Origin: Sceloporus undulatus
Lineage: Eukaryota; Chordata; Lepidosauria; Squamata; Phrynosomatidae
DNA: 64,000 nt
Assembly (NCBI RefSeq): GCF_019175285.1
Contig: NC_056527.1
Location: 108,889,129-108,953,128 of the forward strand
Reading direction: 5' to 3'
The notes under the pieces are model-generated. The model did not search any database and was not told the DNA's origin. It saw only the letters and a list, made by a program, of their open reading frames with translations. Positions 22,450-36,200 of this stretch are shown one piece after another. Made by a program: the position numbers and the translations under genes. Positions within the stretch are counted from its first letter, which is position 1. The number at the start of each line of letters is the position of its first letter.

Positions 22450-24200
22450 TTTATTTCCCACAGAATTCCTAGTTTTGATCCACAGTCCTTGCTCTTTTGC
22501 TGGTACCATTGGCCTCCCTGGACCATGTGGAAAAGAAGCCATTCCACTCTCCCACAAAGGCCCAATAAGCTGATACTGAAGTGTGATAATATAAAAAGGT
22601 AAACGGGACTCCTTTCGTGGTCGCACAGCGTACCACAGAGGGAAAAAAGTTCAAATACATTCCAGTTATTTTAAAAGGACTAGTTTGCTTTTCACTGAGG
22701 GGCGAGGGGATCAAGCATGCACCATTTAGGAATGTATTTCTACATTAACAAACTAAAACCATTTGCTCAAGCAGTTTCAACAGTCATGGTTCAGCTCTGT
22801 AAATTCTGTGAAGAGACCGTGGGGCTCTAAAATTTAGAAGCCATTCTCAGCATCTTCCCAAAACTACAATTCCCAGGAATCCTCTGGGGGAACACATGCA
22901 GATTTTTTAAAAAACAAATATTCATCAATTGGTTTGAATTTGTAATGGAGATGTACCCTTAATATCTAATAAGGGATGGTGGGGGACAGAGGGGGAACTA
23001 GATGCATTCTAACAAAGGGCAAAGATTTCTAGATTGGTTTTCAAAGTACAGGGGGTTTCTTCGCCTTGGCGACAGATGCTCCCAAGAAACATGGCTGCCT
23101 CTCTTGTCGGCAAACAGCAGACAGTGAACAAAGATTACCTCCTGCCTTGTGTCTCAGGAATGTTTGTGCCAGTAGGACAGGGGAAGAAATCTATTTCTTA
23201 ACTAAAAAAAACAAAGCCTCTCTCAGTGGTTTGCCAGCAAAGGGAGGGAGGTTCCCAAACTAACTGCTCTCCTCTTTTGCTCATGAATCTTGACAGACAT
23301 TTCTAGGCACCAGTAGTGTGGGGTATTCCCCTTGACCAGTTCTAAGAAACATTTGCATAGGAACAACTGAATGGCTGAGTTTGCGGACATTAGGGTCAGC
23401 CGCTCTCTCCTAACCCCAGTATGGACATATTTCCTGCCTCTGACAGCTGCACAACAGGAAAAAAGCCAACAGGTACACCTTTCACTCTGTGTGGCACATC
23501 CATGCTGGGAGAAACTTCCTGTGTCCAGGTACAAAAAGAGGCCTAGAGAGATTTCTTTTGTAAGTCTTTTGAGAGGCCATCAAATTTGGGATGGAGCTGG
23601 GAAATAAAACACTGAAAACATTATGAAGGTCACAATGGAAGAATTTGTTAACTTGTTGGAGCAGAGGGGTGAAAAGACCATACTTTGCTCTGAAAACTAA
23701 TCTCTCTGGAAAGAGCTGGTGTATCTAGCCTGAAGTTGTTAAATATTTGTCAGGAGAGATTATTCTATATACAGTGCTTGAGAGGCCCATGTTGGAGTTA
23801 TTATTATTAATGTAATTAGCTCCTTGGTTAAGACTCCAAGCTTTGGGAAAGTGGAAGGGCTGTGCAGCTGCACCTGTCGGGTTTGGCAAAATTTGCACTG
23901 GGGCAGCCAGAGCACAGTGGCCATTTTATTTTGGCCCTGGTCATTAAAGGGAAGCGAGGAAACAGAGGTTCAAATTCACCTCAGGCACACAAAGGGATGT
24001 GAAAATATGGGCGCTAGGTAAATATCTTCCTATCTATTGGGGCCCTAAATTGAGTGCTTCAGTGCATAGCAGCTATTGGCACGCCACTGCTTGTCCTTTG
24101 GGTCCCCCTACCACAGTACGTCTCTGGGAGCAGCTGCCATCTTGGTCCTTGGTTGACAGGAAGCAGTTGTTGGGGCTTATGCCCCCTTCCCCAGCCCTAA
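22450..24200 (-). other. TBC1D10B: Probable TBC1D10B 3' UTR and downstream flank
   Basis: About 1.7 kb beyond the TBC1D10B stop is conspicuously free of the interspersed repeats that litter the rest of the window, which fits a long 3' UTR. Minus-strand AATAAA hexamers occur at 23925-23930 (about 270 bp after the stop) and 22450-22455 (about 1.75 kb). Which is used cannot be decided from sequence. Confidence 0.4.
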
Positions 24201-27200
24201 TCAAAAGTATGTGTCTTGCAGCACTGATGCCCCTTGGCTCTCCCCATCTTTCCCTTCTTCAGCGGGTGGCAGAGAGGCCGATTTGGGTTCCTTTTTCCTC
24301 AGTGACAACTTTCTCTCTTTCTTCAGCTTGGCTTCCTCTTTGGCTCGTTCCTTCTGCTGCTTCTTCTCTCTTTCCTTTTCCTGCTTCTCCCTCTCCTTCT
24401 GCAGTTTCCGCTCACGCTCCCTCTCCTGCTTTTGCCTCTCCTTTTCTATCTTCTCTTGCTTCTCACGTTCCTTCTCTTTCCGCTTCTCCTCTTTACTACT
24501 GCCACTCCCTGTTTTCTTGGGGCCTCCTAAGGGCATATTGTTCCCCGTTGGAGAAGGCAAGGCAGGATGGAGGCCTTCCGATACCACCACCTGGCTCTGG
24601 GCAACAGGAGGCGCTGGGGATGGGACAGCGGACACTGCCAAGGTGCCAACAGAGTGTGCTGGAGAGAAGGAAGGCCCACTTGTGCTGCTGAGAGAAACCC
24701 TTTGCTTGAGGCCGGTGAGGCTTAAGAGGCTGGCACTGGCAGACAGGGGCGGGTTCATGCGGTACCTCTCCTCATGGATTGCTCGGGAGCCGTGGAGTCG
24801 GCGGGAAGGCTTGTACTGGAGCTCACCCCGTGTCTCCCGCCATTTCTTCAACTGGGTGGCATTCTCCCGTTCTATCAGGGCTTCAGTAACTGGGAGATTA
24901 ATCACCTGAGCAAGATGGGAAACCAGGGGAAATGTGATAAGAATACTCATACAACATCTGTAACCAACTATCTACACCCCTAACTCAGTTTATGCACCTC
25001 TTGATGCATGTACTGCGAGCTCTGCCTGTTCAAAGTAACTGCTGTGCCCTTCTTTGGACAAGCTGAGTCTGAAACTATACAGAGTTCCTCACTTTTCAAC
25101 CCGGTGTGGGATTTATGGTTTCATTTGTGGCTTTTTAATCAGCCAAGACAACACCAACTCAGGAATTCACTCATTGAAAGTGAAAAAGCAGCCCCACCTG
25201 CACTTAGGTGTGTGAGAGATAGAAAATTTAGACTGAAAATCAAGAAAAGCAAAGTTTATGCAGCACTCCACGCATACCTGCACACCCTCTATCTCAATAC
25301 GCAGCCCACCCAAGTTAATGTTGTTTTTCTTAAAAAATTAAATTAAAAGTGAGGTTGAAAAAGCCACAAGACTTCATCTACTGTATAGTTTGCTGCTATT
25401 CCTAAAGCACAAAAAACTGAGGAATAATATGGGAGGCATATCAGTCTTTTCTGAATACTCATCCAAGTTCTTTGCAGTCAATTACCAAGAAGGGTCCACC
25501 AAACCTGCCTTAGAGCAGGAGTGGAAAGCTGTGGCTCTTAGATGTTACTAGACTACATATCCCACCATCCTTAAGTGTTCACCATTCTGGCAAGGGGTGA
25601 TGGAAGCTGTGGGCCAAAAGCATGTGGAGGACCACAACTTCCTCCTCCTGCTCCAAGAGTTATAAGAAAAACAACATGCAACATTTCTACTGATTTATCA
25701 GTAATCATTAGTATGTGTATGTATATTATTTAGTAAGTCATTACACCTCTTCACTCAGTTACCTGGCTTCAGGATTCTGAGTGTGTTTCTATTTTAAATG
25801 ACAGTGACTATGATTTCATGTTTATCTGAACAAATATGGATGTAGTTTGTGCTTATTTCTTAAATTGCTCAAAATTTCTCTTTGGAGCAAACAGGATACA
25901 AATCTAGTCAAAGTGCTGCATATTTCATGCATGTGTATATTTACTATGTACATTGATGGTGCTACATAAACTAATAACTATAATAAAATAAAGAAGTTTT
26001 AAAAATCACGTATTTCTAGTCCTTGTGGTTGCTACTGAAGGGTTAGAAACATGTAAGCAATGTTTGACAGAAGATATTTGTTGGATTATCTGCTATGATG
26101 GTTTTGACCAAGACTGAAATCAGAATTGTTATAGGAAAAAAATTCTTAATTTAATTTGGTATACCTCATTTTCATATATACAATCACTTATCTTCAATGC
26201 AGATTTTCAAGTTTCTCTAGATTCAAGCTCCTTGTTCTCTGCTTTCTTTTAATACTAATTCTTTTTTATTGTTTTACGTTAGGCTTGTTATCTTTTTCTG
26301 TGAGCTACCGAGAGAATTTGCCTTATGCTATGGCTATCAGAACAGTGTAAAGAAAGAGTTAAAATTTGGGATGGAGTATAAAGAAGAGAATGGCTCCGAG
26401 GGTGGGGTGCACTGAGGTGATATGTAGGTTTTTTTTTTTTAAAAAAATGAATAAGATGCAAAAGTACATGTATGTATAGAAAGAATATTAAATTTGTTTT
26501 GTTTTGTAAAATTTCAAAAAAATATTAATAATAAAAAAGAACAGTGTAAAGAAAGAAAGGCCAGACACCAACCTCATGGACTAGGAAGTCCTCCTGCATG
26601 GTCTGAACAGGAAGATTCCGGAGCTTCTCCATCGTCTCATACATGCCCTGGCATGAACGTAGCTTGTCCACTGAGCCCAGTGTGCTCCGGAGCAGCACCA
26701 GGCCCACCCGGAAGATTATTTTCACCCCTGGATAGAAGAGATAAGGATGAATCAGTGAGCAAGCAGCAGGAAAGCTGGACACCACAAATAAGTACATGGA
26801 CATGGAGTCAGAAATGAGAACTAAAAAGGAAAGTTTATGTAGGCAGAAGAATTTAACCAAATGAATCTATGGGTACCTAAAGAAAATCAGAATACCACTA
26901 AGCCATGTCTTCTAGGGAAGGCATTTGCCTTTGTTCACTTGGTAGCATCCAATAGGCATCTGACTGAGCACTGGGAAGTAGGATGCTGGACAAGTGTCTA
27001 TCCATTATCCAGCACTGACTAGCTAAACCACCAATGGGTCAGAGGCTTCTGGGAAACTCACAAGTCAGGCATTTATGCAGAAGTTCTCACCTGCAAATGT
27101 ACACAGCTAATAGTACTCATTAGCAGTGGCATCACTACTAGGGTGCAAGGATTTCAGCCCATACCAGGTGACACCCCAGAAGAGGGATGACACCCAGTTA

Positions 27201-30200
27201 GGCCCACTGCCCACTATGGGATGATTAGGGGCAAGCGCACCCCTCTATAGTGACAAAAAGGAAGTAAGGAAAACATTTCTAGCAGAAAATTACTGATCCC
27301 AGTTGAATCAATGTGAGGGAGGAAAGCAGGTACCATATATACTTAGCTATAAGTTGACCTCATGTATAAGTTGAGGCCAGGTTTTGTGGCCAAAATTATG
27401 AATTTTGATATAGCCTGTGGATAAATCAAGAGTAAAACTTAAGGGCATGTAACAAAAGATCAGGATGAAGCAAAGGAAAACAGAGAGCTTGCAAAATTCC
27501 ATCAGGAGTAACTGTTTGTACTCATCCTAAAGGTTGGATGAATGAGAGAATAGATGGGAGTCAGTGCTTCCAGGACAGATTACGTTCTTGCCTTTCATCA
27601 GGGGATGGTTCCTTTTTAAGTAAGAGTTACAGTATGTATACTGACCCATGGATAAGTCAGCCCAGGTTTCTTGGGTCAATTTTTTGACTAAGATTTCTAG
27701 ATTTATACATGAGTATATACACTAACTGAATAACCAGACACAGAGGGCTTGATGAACACCAAAGAGGAATCAAAGGACCTCACCTTCACAGAAGAACATA
27801 TCCCACACACGTAACACTGAGCACCAGGGCAAGGTTCGGGAGAAGATGCACATGAACCATTCTGTCATATACAAAATGGGATCGATTTTGTATCTCTTCA
27901 AGTGCCGGTAGGCAATGGGGGATGCTCGTCGGAGCAGGGCAAAGAAGATCTCCCCGTCCAGCTGGATTGCTTCCTGCACAAGATGAACAAGACACAACTG
28001 GGATGAGAAATGAACCTGGAGCCATTGCACTGGCAGTCCACACACCTCCCTCTAACCCTTTGTTCTTTCAGTGAGAACAAAGCCAAAGAAAAGCTCACTA
28101 TACCCACTTTCACATAGCAATAGCAATAGCAAGTACATTTCCATACCGCTTGTCAGTGAAGCACTCCCTAAGCGATTTACAGTGTGTAAACCAATTGCCC
28201 CCAACAAGCTGGTTACTCATTTTACCAACCTACGAAAGGGTGGAAGGCTGAGTGAACCTTGGACTCCTCCTCTAGGACTTAACAACGTTTCGGCTCTAAT
28301 ACCAGCATTTAACCACTGTGCCACCAGGGCTCCTTATGCTGTGTTTGTAGCCTCTGCATGTGGCAGAAGAAATGGGAAGGACAGAGATAGAAATAGTAGG
28401 TCTGAAGTGGCCCCAATAAGTACAGTTAGCAGCTTCCATGAGCTGGAAAGCTTACCTTATGTTTTTAAGTAATGGTTGTGTGATTTTTAATTGCTTCTGT
28501 GTTCTGTGATTTTTAACAACTGTGTAAAAGTCTGAAAACCAGAGATATTTCCCCAATATCAAAAGCTAGAAACATCATCTGTCAACAAGAGTGTAGCTAC
28601 AAGGCAGAGAGCAAAGTGAGGATGTTGCTTCCCCAAAACAAGAATTCTGCTCCTCCCCAAGAAATTTCCCTTCAATCTCCAAATTTCTAGAACTGCTGTA
28701 ACTTCACTTGAGCATATAGCATTAGAATTTAGACAGCCAAATAAAAGGAATAGGTGTCCAGCAAATAGAAGAGTTCTGATGTTAACAGCTATGACCTTTG
28801 AAGTCCTACATGGCTTTGGTCCAGACTTCCTAAAAGACCTATCTCCCCATACAAGTCTACTTGAGTTCTAAGGTCTTTGGAGGAAGGCTTTCTCAGTCCC
28901 AACATCTTCACAGGCACAGTTGGTGAGGGCATGAGAGAGAGAGACTTCTCAGTGGCTGCTCCTAGACTGTGGATGTCTTTCTGCAGGAGGCTTGATTAGC
29001 CCCTTCACTGATCTCTTTACTCTAGCAGGTAAGACTTTTTTATTTAGGCAGACATTTGATTGATTTCAATCATATGGCAGTAGATTATTTAAAATGATAC
29101 CTTCCATTTTTATTTAGTATGCTTTAATAATATTTAAATGTATTTTAAAACTATTTTGGCTATGTGTTTTTAATAAACCTGATGTATTTTTTAAAAATGT
29201 ACAGTACATTTCTTAGCTAAACTTTTATTTTCAATTTTATAAATTGCCTTGGGTCCCATGACAGAAGAAACTATAGTAACAACAACAACAATGTTCAATG
29301 TCTAATTTTCTGTAAAGCTTGAAATTTGGGGACTGAAGGACAATTTCACAGGGGGAAAGAATACGTCTTTAGAGGGCAATGTCCTCATTATGGTCCCCTG
29401 TTTATCAATTAATGTCTCCTCTGCAGACATTAAAAGACAGCATTTATGTCAAAATAAAACTGCACTAGGTTCAAATGAAAAGACTGGGGATCCTGTGGCC
29501 TTGCAGGTGATGCTAGGCTTCAACTCCAACCCAATCAAGTACAGTGGTACCTCGGGATACGAAATACCCAGGTTACGAAATTTCCGGGATACGAAAAAAT
29601 CCCATTGGAAATAATTGTTCCGGGTTACGAATGTTTTTCGGGTTACGAAAAAATTTTTTGGTGCTTTTCGGCGCTTTTTCGCACGAAACGCGGCTTTTCC
29701 CCATTAGCGCCTATGGCAATTCGGCTTACGAAGGCTTTTCGGGTTACGAAAGCGGCCGCGGAACGAATTAATTCCGTAACCCGAGGGAGCAGTGTATAGC
29801 ATTGTCAATGGGCAAGGATGATGGAACATTAGTTCATCAACATGTGAAAGGCCCCAGATTCCTCTTTCCTGCCCTATTGAAATTGATAGCCTGGAGAAGA
29901 GAAGGTTAAGAGGTGATATGATAGCCCTGTTTAAATACTTGAAGGAATGTCATACTGAGGAGAGAGCCGACTTGTTTTCAGCTGCTCCAGAGACTAGGAC
30001 CCAGATCAATGGATGCAAGCTACAGGAAAAGAGATTCCACCTCAACATTAGGAAGAACTTCCTGACAGTAAGGGCTGTTCGACAGTGGAACAAACTCCCT
30101 CAGAGTGTAGTGGAGTCTCCTTCCTTGAAGGTCTTTAAGCAGAGGCTGGATGGCTGTCTGTCAGGGATGCTTTGATTGAGAGTTCCTGCATGACAGGGGG

Positions 30201-33200
30201 TTGGACTGGATGGCCCTTGTGGTCTCTTCCAACTCTATGATTCTATGATATAACTGGGGGGGTGGGAGATTCAAAACAAACTAAGAACATTGCTTCAAAT
30301 TTAATTAATTCTTAACACAATCTCACCCCACCTGTTTTTCAGTATGAATGTTCTTGTTATAACCAAACAGTGGGAATCATGCAAATCTCCAAATGTTGTT
30401 GAACTTCAACTCCCAGCAAGCATTGTCAATGGTGACAAATAAGGGGAACTGCAGTCCAACGGCATCTTGGAAATTGCATGATTCTAACTCCTGCTTTATA
30501 GTATTAAAGAATTCTTACAAAGCAATCCCTACCCACCTTTACTTAGAGTTAATTAAATAATACTCCAGTAAGCATGATTAAGTTTGCAGTCTTAGTCTGT
30601 TAATCTTATAAAATCAGCAGAGTCTGCATACATCTGCTAAAGAATGAAAATATGTCATACGGAGAGGAGAGAGTTCCTTTGTTTTTAGATCTGGGAACAT
30701 ATCACAAGACCAGAAAATAGTCAGACTAATGTTTGGGAATGACATGTTTTTGGACTACAGTTCCTAGAATTCCCCCTCCATGGTGGCTGGAGGATTCTAA
30801 AAGTTGTAACCCCAAAAAAGTAATTTTTCCAAGTGTATCCCCTTGCTCCTGCAGGAAATAATTCCCTCTTATAAGAGGGTGTTTGCTGTTCACAGGATTT
30901 TTTTTGTTTATATTTACTTATTTAAAACTAACTAGCTGATTAATCAGGCCCTCTAATCTACCTGACTAATCAACTAATGAACTGCAGCCCTAATTTTAAA
31001 ATGGGTTGACTTTTCAGAGGTTGGTGAGTCTACCTGCCCATCAACAACAGAGGGATTCTACTCATAATCAGTTGCATGCAAGAAATCACAATCCTGGAAA
31101 GAGATGGGCCAAGCTAATTGACTCCATACAGCCTCAAGATCAGTCATGTGGGTTTATTTTTAGGTTGATTAAAAAGAAGGTAAGTGAAACCGGTTAGAAA
31201 CCAAACTCTAGTAAGTAATTCAGATGAGTCAGGCCCAGAGAAAAAAAGAAATAAAAGAAAGCATTTTTCTTTAAAAAGAAAAGAAGGGCTCCTGCCCTGC
31301 AGGAGGCCAGTCTTCTCTCAACAAAGCAAATAACTGGGCTATCCTGGCATAACATTACAATGCACAGTCAGTGTAGAAGTACTGTGATGGGACAACTCCC
31401 ACCCATAAAAATCTTTTGAGATGTACAGAAAGCTTTCTTTGTGAATAACCCAGGCATACTGCCTTTCCTCATGGAAATGCAGTCATACTCACCAGTCCAG
31501 CACTATAATAGCCAGGGAGGTATTTCTCACAGATTTGTACCAGGCACCAGAAAGCTTGCTGTGGAGAAAGATGGAGAAATTCTCAGCACAGGTCACACCC
31601 CCATGGCTGGGCACTCCTTCCAGGGATCTTGACTTGCTCCCCACACACACAGAATCAGCTAGTTCTAATCAGTTCAGAAAGGTCAGCTCTCATTCCCAAA
31701 ACTGCTACCTCCTCTGTCTTGGCTGCTATCTTTCCTTTATGATAAGCAAGAGACAAGTGCCAAGAGCTACAATGAGGCTGATGCCACACTGCAGAATTAG
31801 TGCAGTTTGATACCATTTTAATTGTCATGGTCCCATCCTATGGATTCGTGGGATTTGTAGTTTGTTGTAGCATCAGAGCTATCTGACAGAGAAGGCTATA
31901 TATCCCACAAAACTACAAATCCCATAATTCCATAGCACTGAGCCATGGCAGTTAAAGTGGTGTCAAACTGCATTCATTCTGCAGTTCAGATGCAGCCACT
32001 GGCCACAGGGATACCATCCACAAAACAGCTGTGGGCCTTTTCAAGTTTCTTTATATTAGTGTCAATGTTGTGCATGTACATCATATGGAAAGTTGGAAGC
32101 AGCTGGGAGCAGCAGAGGAAGGTGCCAGGCTTCTAGCAGACAAAAACAAACAAAAAAACCCTCTAAAACACAGAGATTCACCAAAGAAAGAGCCCACTGG
32201 GCAAGCCTGATGTGAGTCACTCTATCGCCACCAAGTCCCCAAGATTTCCAGATTTATCATGTGTCTCACATTTCAGCCCTCTCAAGTTCTGTGCTAATGT
32301 AGACAACTCAGGAAATGTGGCTCCTTCCAAAGCATGTTGACTGTATACCAAACCTTTCTGAGAGAACTCAAGTTCTCAAACAATCTGTCGCCTTCCCCAC
32401 CATCCCTCAACATGACAGTGCAGTTCCTCACCTCTGCAGGCATATGCATCAGCAAAACTGCAGCCACAGGAGCCTGGGCTTGGCAGTAGCCTTCTTCTGG
32501 CCGAAAGATGGTGTAGGCTTTCAAGATACGGTAAAGGTCCTGCTGCCTGTGATGGAAGAGATGAATGAAGGCTGGGAAATCAGAGTCTTTCCTTTCATCG
32601 AGGGAACAGCCAATTCAATTGCTGGCTTTTGGAAATGACTGGAGATGTAAATCTAGGGCACACTAGTTCAAGTTTAAGGCCAGCTGACAGAATAATTATG
32701 CACCTCATTTCATTAGTCAGAGGGCATAGAGAACTGTCTAGGATCAGGTTTTCCAAGCCACAAGCCACAATACACTTGGGAAAGCAAGGAGAGAATCCTA
32801 TTAACCATGAACAGAAAGTGAGGAGGTGCAAGGAAAGGAGGAAGGTAACATGAATGAGAAGGCAAGGAAAAAGCAACACCAGGAAAATAATCCTAGTATG
32901 TTTAGGAAGTTTTCTAATGTGGAGTGGGTACAGTTTCAAAAGGTCTGAAATATGCAAGAGGAACATGGTGGCTTTACAACCCTAGATGGGATGGTCTCTG
33001 GATGCTCTACAAAATGCATCTCCCTTTTCCGCTCCTTCCTCACCCATGTCCGCCCCGAGCTGCAAACATCTCATGGAATGGAAACTGCCTATGTAGGTCC
33101 TTCTCAATCACATCAAGCCATTTGGGATCTCCAGGCTGTCGCTCCAGTTCCTAAGCAAACAGGCAGATAAAAAGAGGGAAAAAGTGGGAACCTGAAGAGC

Positions 33201-36200
33201 AAAGGGCAGGGGTGGAAAGCACCAAGGGGCTGCTATAGCTGAACCTTCCCTTTTATCCAACAGCTCCATTCGTAGAAAGGATTCCAGGACGAAGAGACAG
33301 GCAAGAGAGACAAGCATCTGCCCCACCCCTTCCATATGGACTCTCGTCCCCACATAAGGCTAACTATTATCTGATGTTCTATAAACTGAGCATAGAAATG
33401 ATTACTTTTTTGTGATTACAAGTCCCAGAATCCCTCAGCCAAGAACACACTGCTGGCTGGGGGGTTCTGTGAGTTGAGGTCACAAAAAAGTAATTCTTTA
33501 AGCTCAGTCCATAAGAAGGATGTTGATGAGCTTTTATGTGTTAGAAGTGTTTGTGGTAATTTTATTCTTCTGTTTGATGCTATATGCACAGTATTTGGAA
33601 AGATTTGCCTGCTGAAAAGTGAAGTATAAATCATTGTAAAAAATAAAGAAACAGTACTCTGCCTTCTCCCAGTGATACAGTAGCACCAAACAACACTCAG
33701 AAATACCTCAAATTTCCCTGGATTTTGATCCAGAAGATCCTTGCTGTTGGACAGAAGTTGCCATGCTTTGGCCCGAAGGGATGAAGGAATTCCCTTCCGG
33801 CAGCGCAGTTTCACCTGCAATAAAATGGAGAAGTTATAAATAAAGGAAATAAACACACACACAAACAGCCAACTAATACAAACTGGGGTCCTTTCTTCTA
33901 GTCTCTAGGAACAGAGTACTTCAGAGCTGATCTCTGCTCACCTTCTGGAATCTGCGTGAAAGCCATTTATCCCAATGGGAAAACATGTCCAGCCACTTGA
34001 GTTCTCTCTGTCTGGCCACATCCACAGGGATAGCGCTTTCCCTGCAACAAGAAAAATGGGAGAGAACATGGAAAATGAGCTAAGAAATGAACGCCTGTGA
34101 CCTCTGCCCAACTTTGAATATAATTCTATAGAAATCAAGTTTATGTGCTTATTTTGCAATAAGCTACATGCCACTTCTGTTATTCAGGGGAACAGCTATG
34201 CAACACACCAGAGCCTCACCCTCACCCTCACCCCTGAGATCTGACATTTCTCAGAGAAATAGTTATAAGCCCATGTTTGAAAAAGGAAAATGACACAGCC
34301 ACACTGAGAAGCAGATAAAAGAAAGTGGCTTGCTCTTTAAGTGAGAGAAGGCATTGTGCATCACTCTCTAGGTTTATTGTGAATCTCCTTCCATCTAATA
34401 CTTTCTGCATTTTACAACCACACTGAAATGTCCTATACAGTGGGCCCTCTCCTTAGTGCAGGTGGCGGTGAGTGCGCGCGCACCATTGTTTTTATCATTG
34501 CATAGCTTCCGCGTAAGCAGGAAGCCACTTTTAGTGCGCCCGCATATGGTGCGGGTGCACTGTACCAACTTATCCCCAAACTGACTTCTACATGTACCAT
34601 GGACTGCAGTAAATACAGTGGTACCTCGGGTTACGAAATTAATTCGTTCCGCGGCTAATTTCGTAACCCGAAAAACCTTCGTAAGCCGAATTGCCATAGG
34701 CGCTAATGGAAAAAATAGCTCTCTGCTGCCCTCCGGTGGCGGCCTTTCCATTTAAAACAGCGCCGGGGTTTTTTCGTAACCCGAAAAAACCTTCGTAAGC
34801 CGAAACAATAAATCCCTATGGGATTTTTTCGTATCCCGAAAAATTCGTAAGCTGGGTAATTCGTATCCCGGGGTACCACTGTACAAATGAATGAGTCTTG
34901 GAGCAAATCAGGTCTGAACTCTCCCAAGCATCAAAATGACTAAATTGAGGCTGTTATACTTTGGACGTATCGAGATGACTGGCAAAGTGGGAGGCAGTGG
35001 GACTAGTATGACAGGTAGATTAATTCAGTCAAAGAGGACACCACAGTCCTGAGTGTGCAAGAGCTAAGCAGGGCAGTTGATGACTACAGATCCTGGAGAT
35101 CTCTCATTCATAAGGCTGCCATAAGAAAAGGTTGATTTTGCAGCAAATAACAATAACCCCATCCTGAATACATATCAGCCTTGAAATTTCATTGGTGTTC
35201 AGCTAAAAGAAGGGAGGCTGACAAAATTCCTTTTAGTTGTGCTTCTCTGTTTGTTCATACACAAATAGAGTCAGGTGCCTCACAAAGAAAACCCCTGGAT
35301 TAGACTTTGGTCAAATTCTCTGTCCTGGCGTTGTAGTCTACAAGATTATGGAATGAGAAGGGCCAAGATGGTTTCCTTACTATGTCACTTAAGATCATGT
35401 TCCTGACAGGCCTCTGCAATAAAAGACCTCTGCAATAAAACATTTGTGGTTTTTCACAATCCCTTCTGGCCGCCAAGCTCACCATCTATGTACATGAGCA
35501 GACAAGCGCAAGCCTTACAATGAACTCAGCTTTCAAAAGCAAACACAAAATGAAACATCAAAGAACAATCGAACTACCACTGTTGAAACTAGGAAACATT
35601 TCGGCCTAGTTCTGACTCAGGATTAGTTAGGCTACTCAGGAGAGAATGCACAGAGTGACAAGCAAACTCCTAAATCCTGGAACAAGAAGCCAAACTAAAT
35701 CCACGTAAGAGAAAAAGACAAGGCACACAAATTCATATGCTACAGACACACACTAGCTTTTGCCAAGGAGCCTCAGGGAAGGCAATCATATGGAAGAAAT
35801 TGGGCAGGGCTCCTTTTAAGAGAACTCAGCAAGAAACAGGAAGGGTGTGTGCCAAACAGGAAGTGGGGGGGGCTGATTAAAAGGGAAAAAAGGCAAGAAA
35901 GAAACTGGTTGGTTGGGAGAGAAGAGGAAGAGGATTTTTCTCCCACAACCACACCTCAAAAGTACTCATTGCTGGCTTTTGTGGTGCTTCCTTTCACTGC
36001 TAAGCAACCCAAGGCCACCAACACTATTCAGTTTAGCTGTATCCTATATAGAGAAGCCACATGAAACAGCCTGCTATTCACTTCCCAACAATGAAGCAAC
36101 ATGAGGAAAGAAGCTCCGGGCTTGACCAATATTCCCATGTTAGAAGTGGCGACATCAGCCTGTTTCCCCCAGTAGCCCTTCCATCAAGTTACAGAAGAGG

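Noticed and set aside
24211-24909. Long plus-strand open frame (232 codons) opposite TBC1D10B exon 9
   Set aside because: It is the antisense shadow of a Lys/Glu-rich coding exon; it reads as Ser/Phe/Cys low complexity and has no family match or splice context.
29918-30175. 85-codon open frame as a host gene
   Set aside because: It is the last part of CR1 ORF2 in a 5'-truncated copy.
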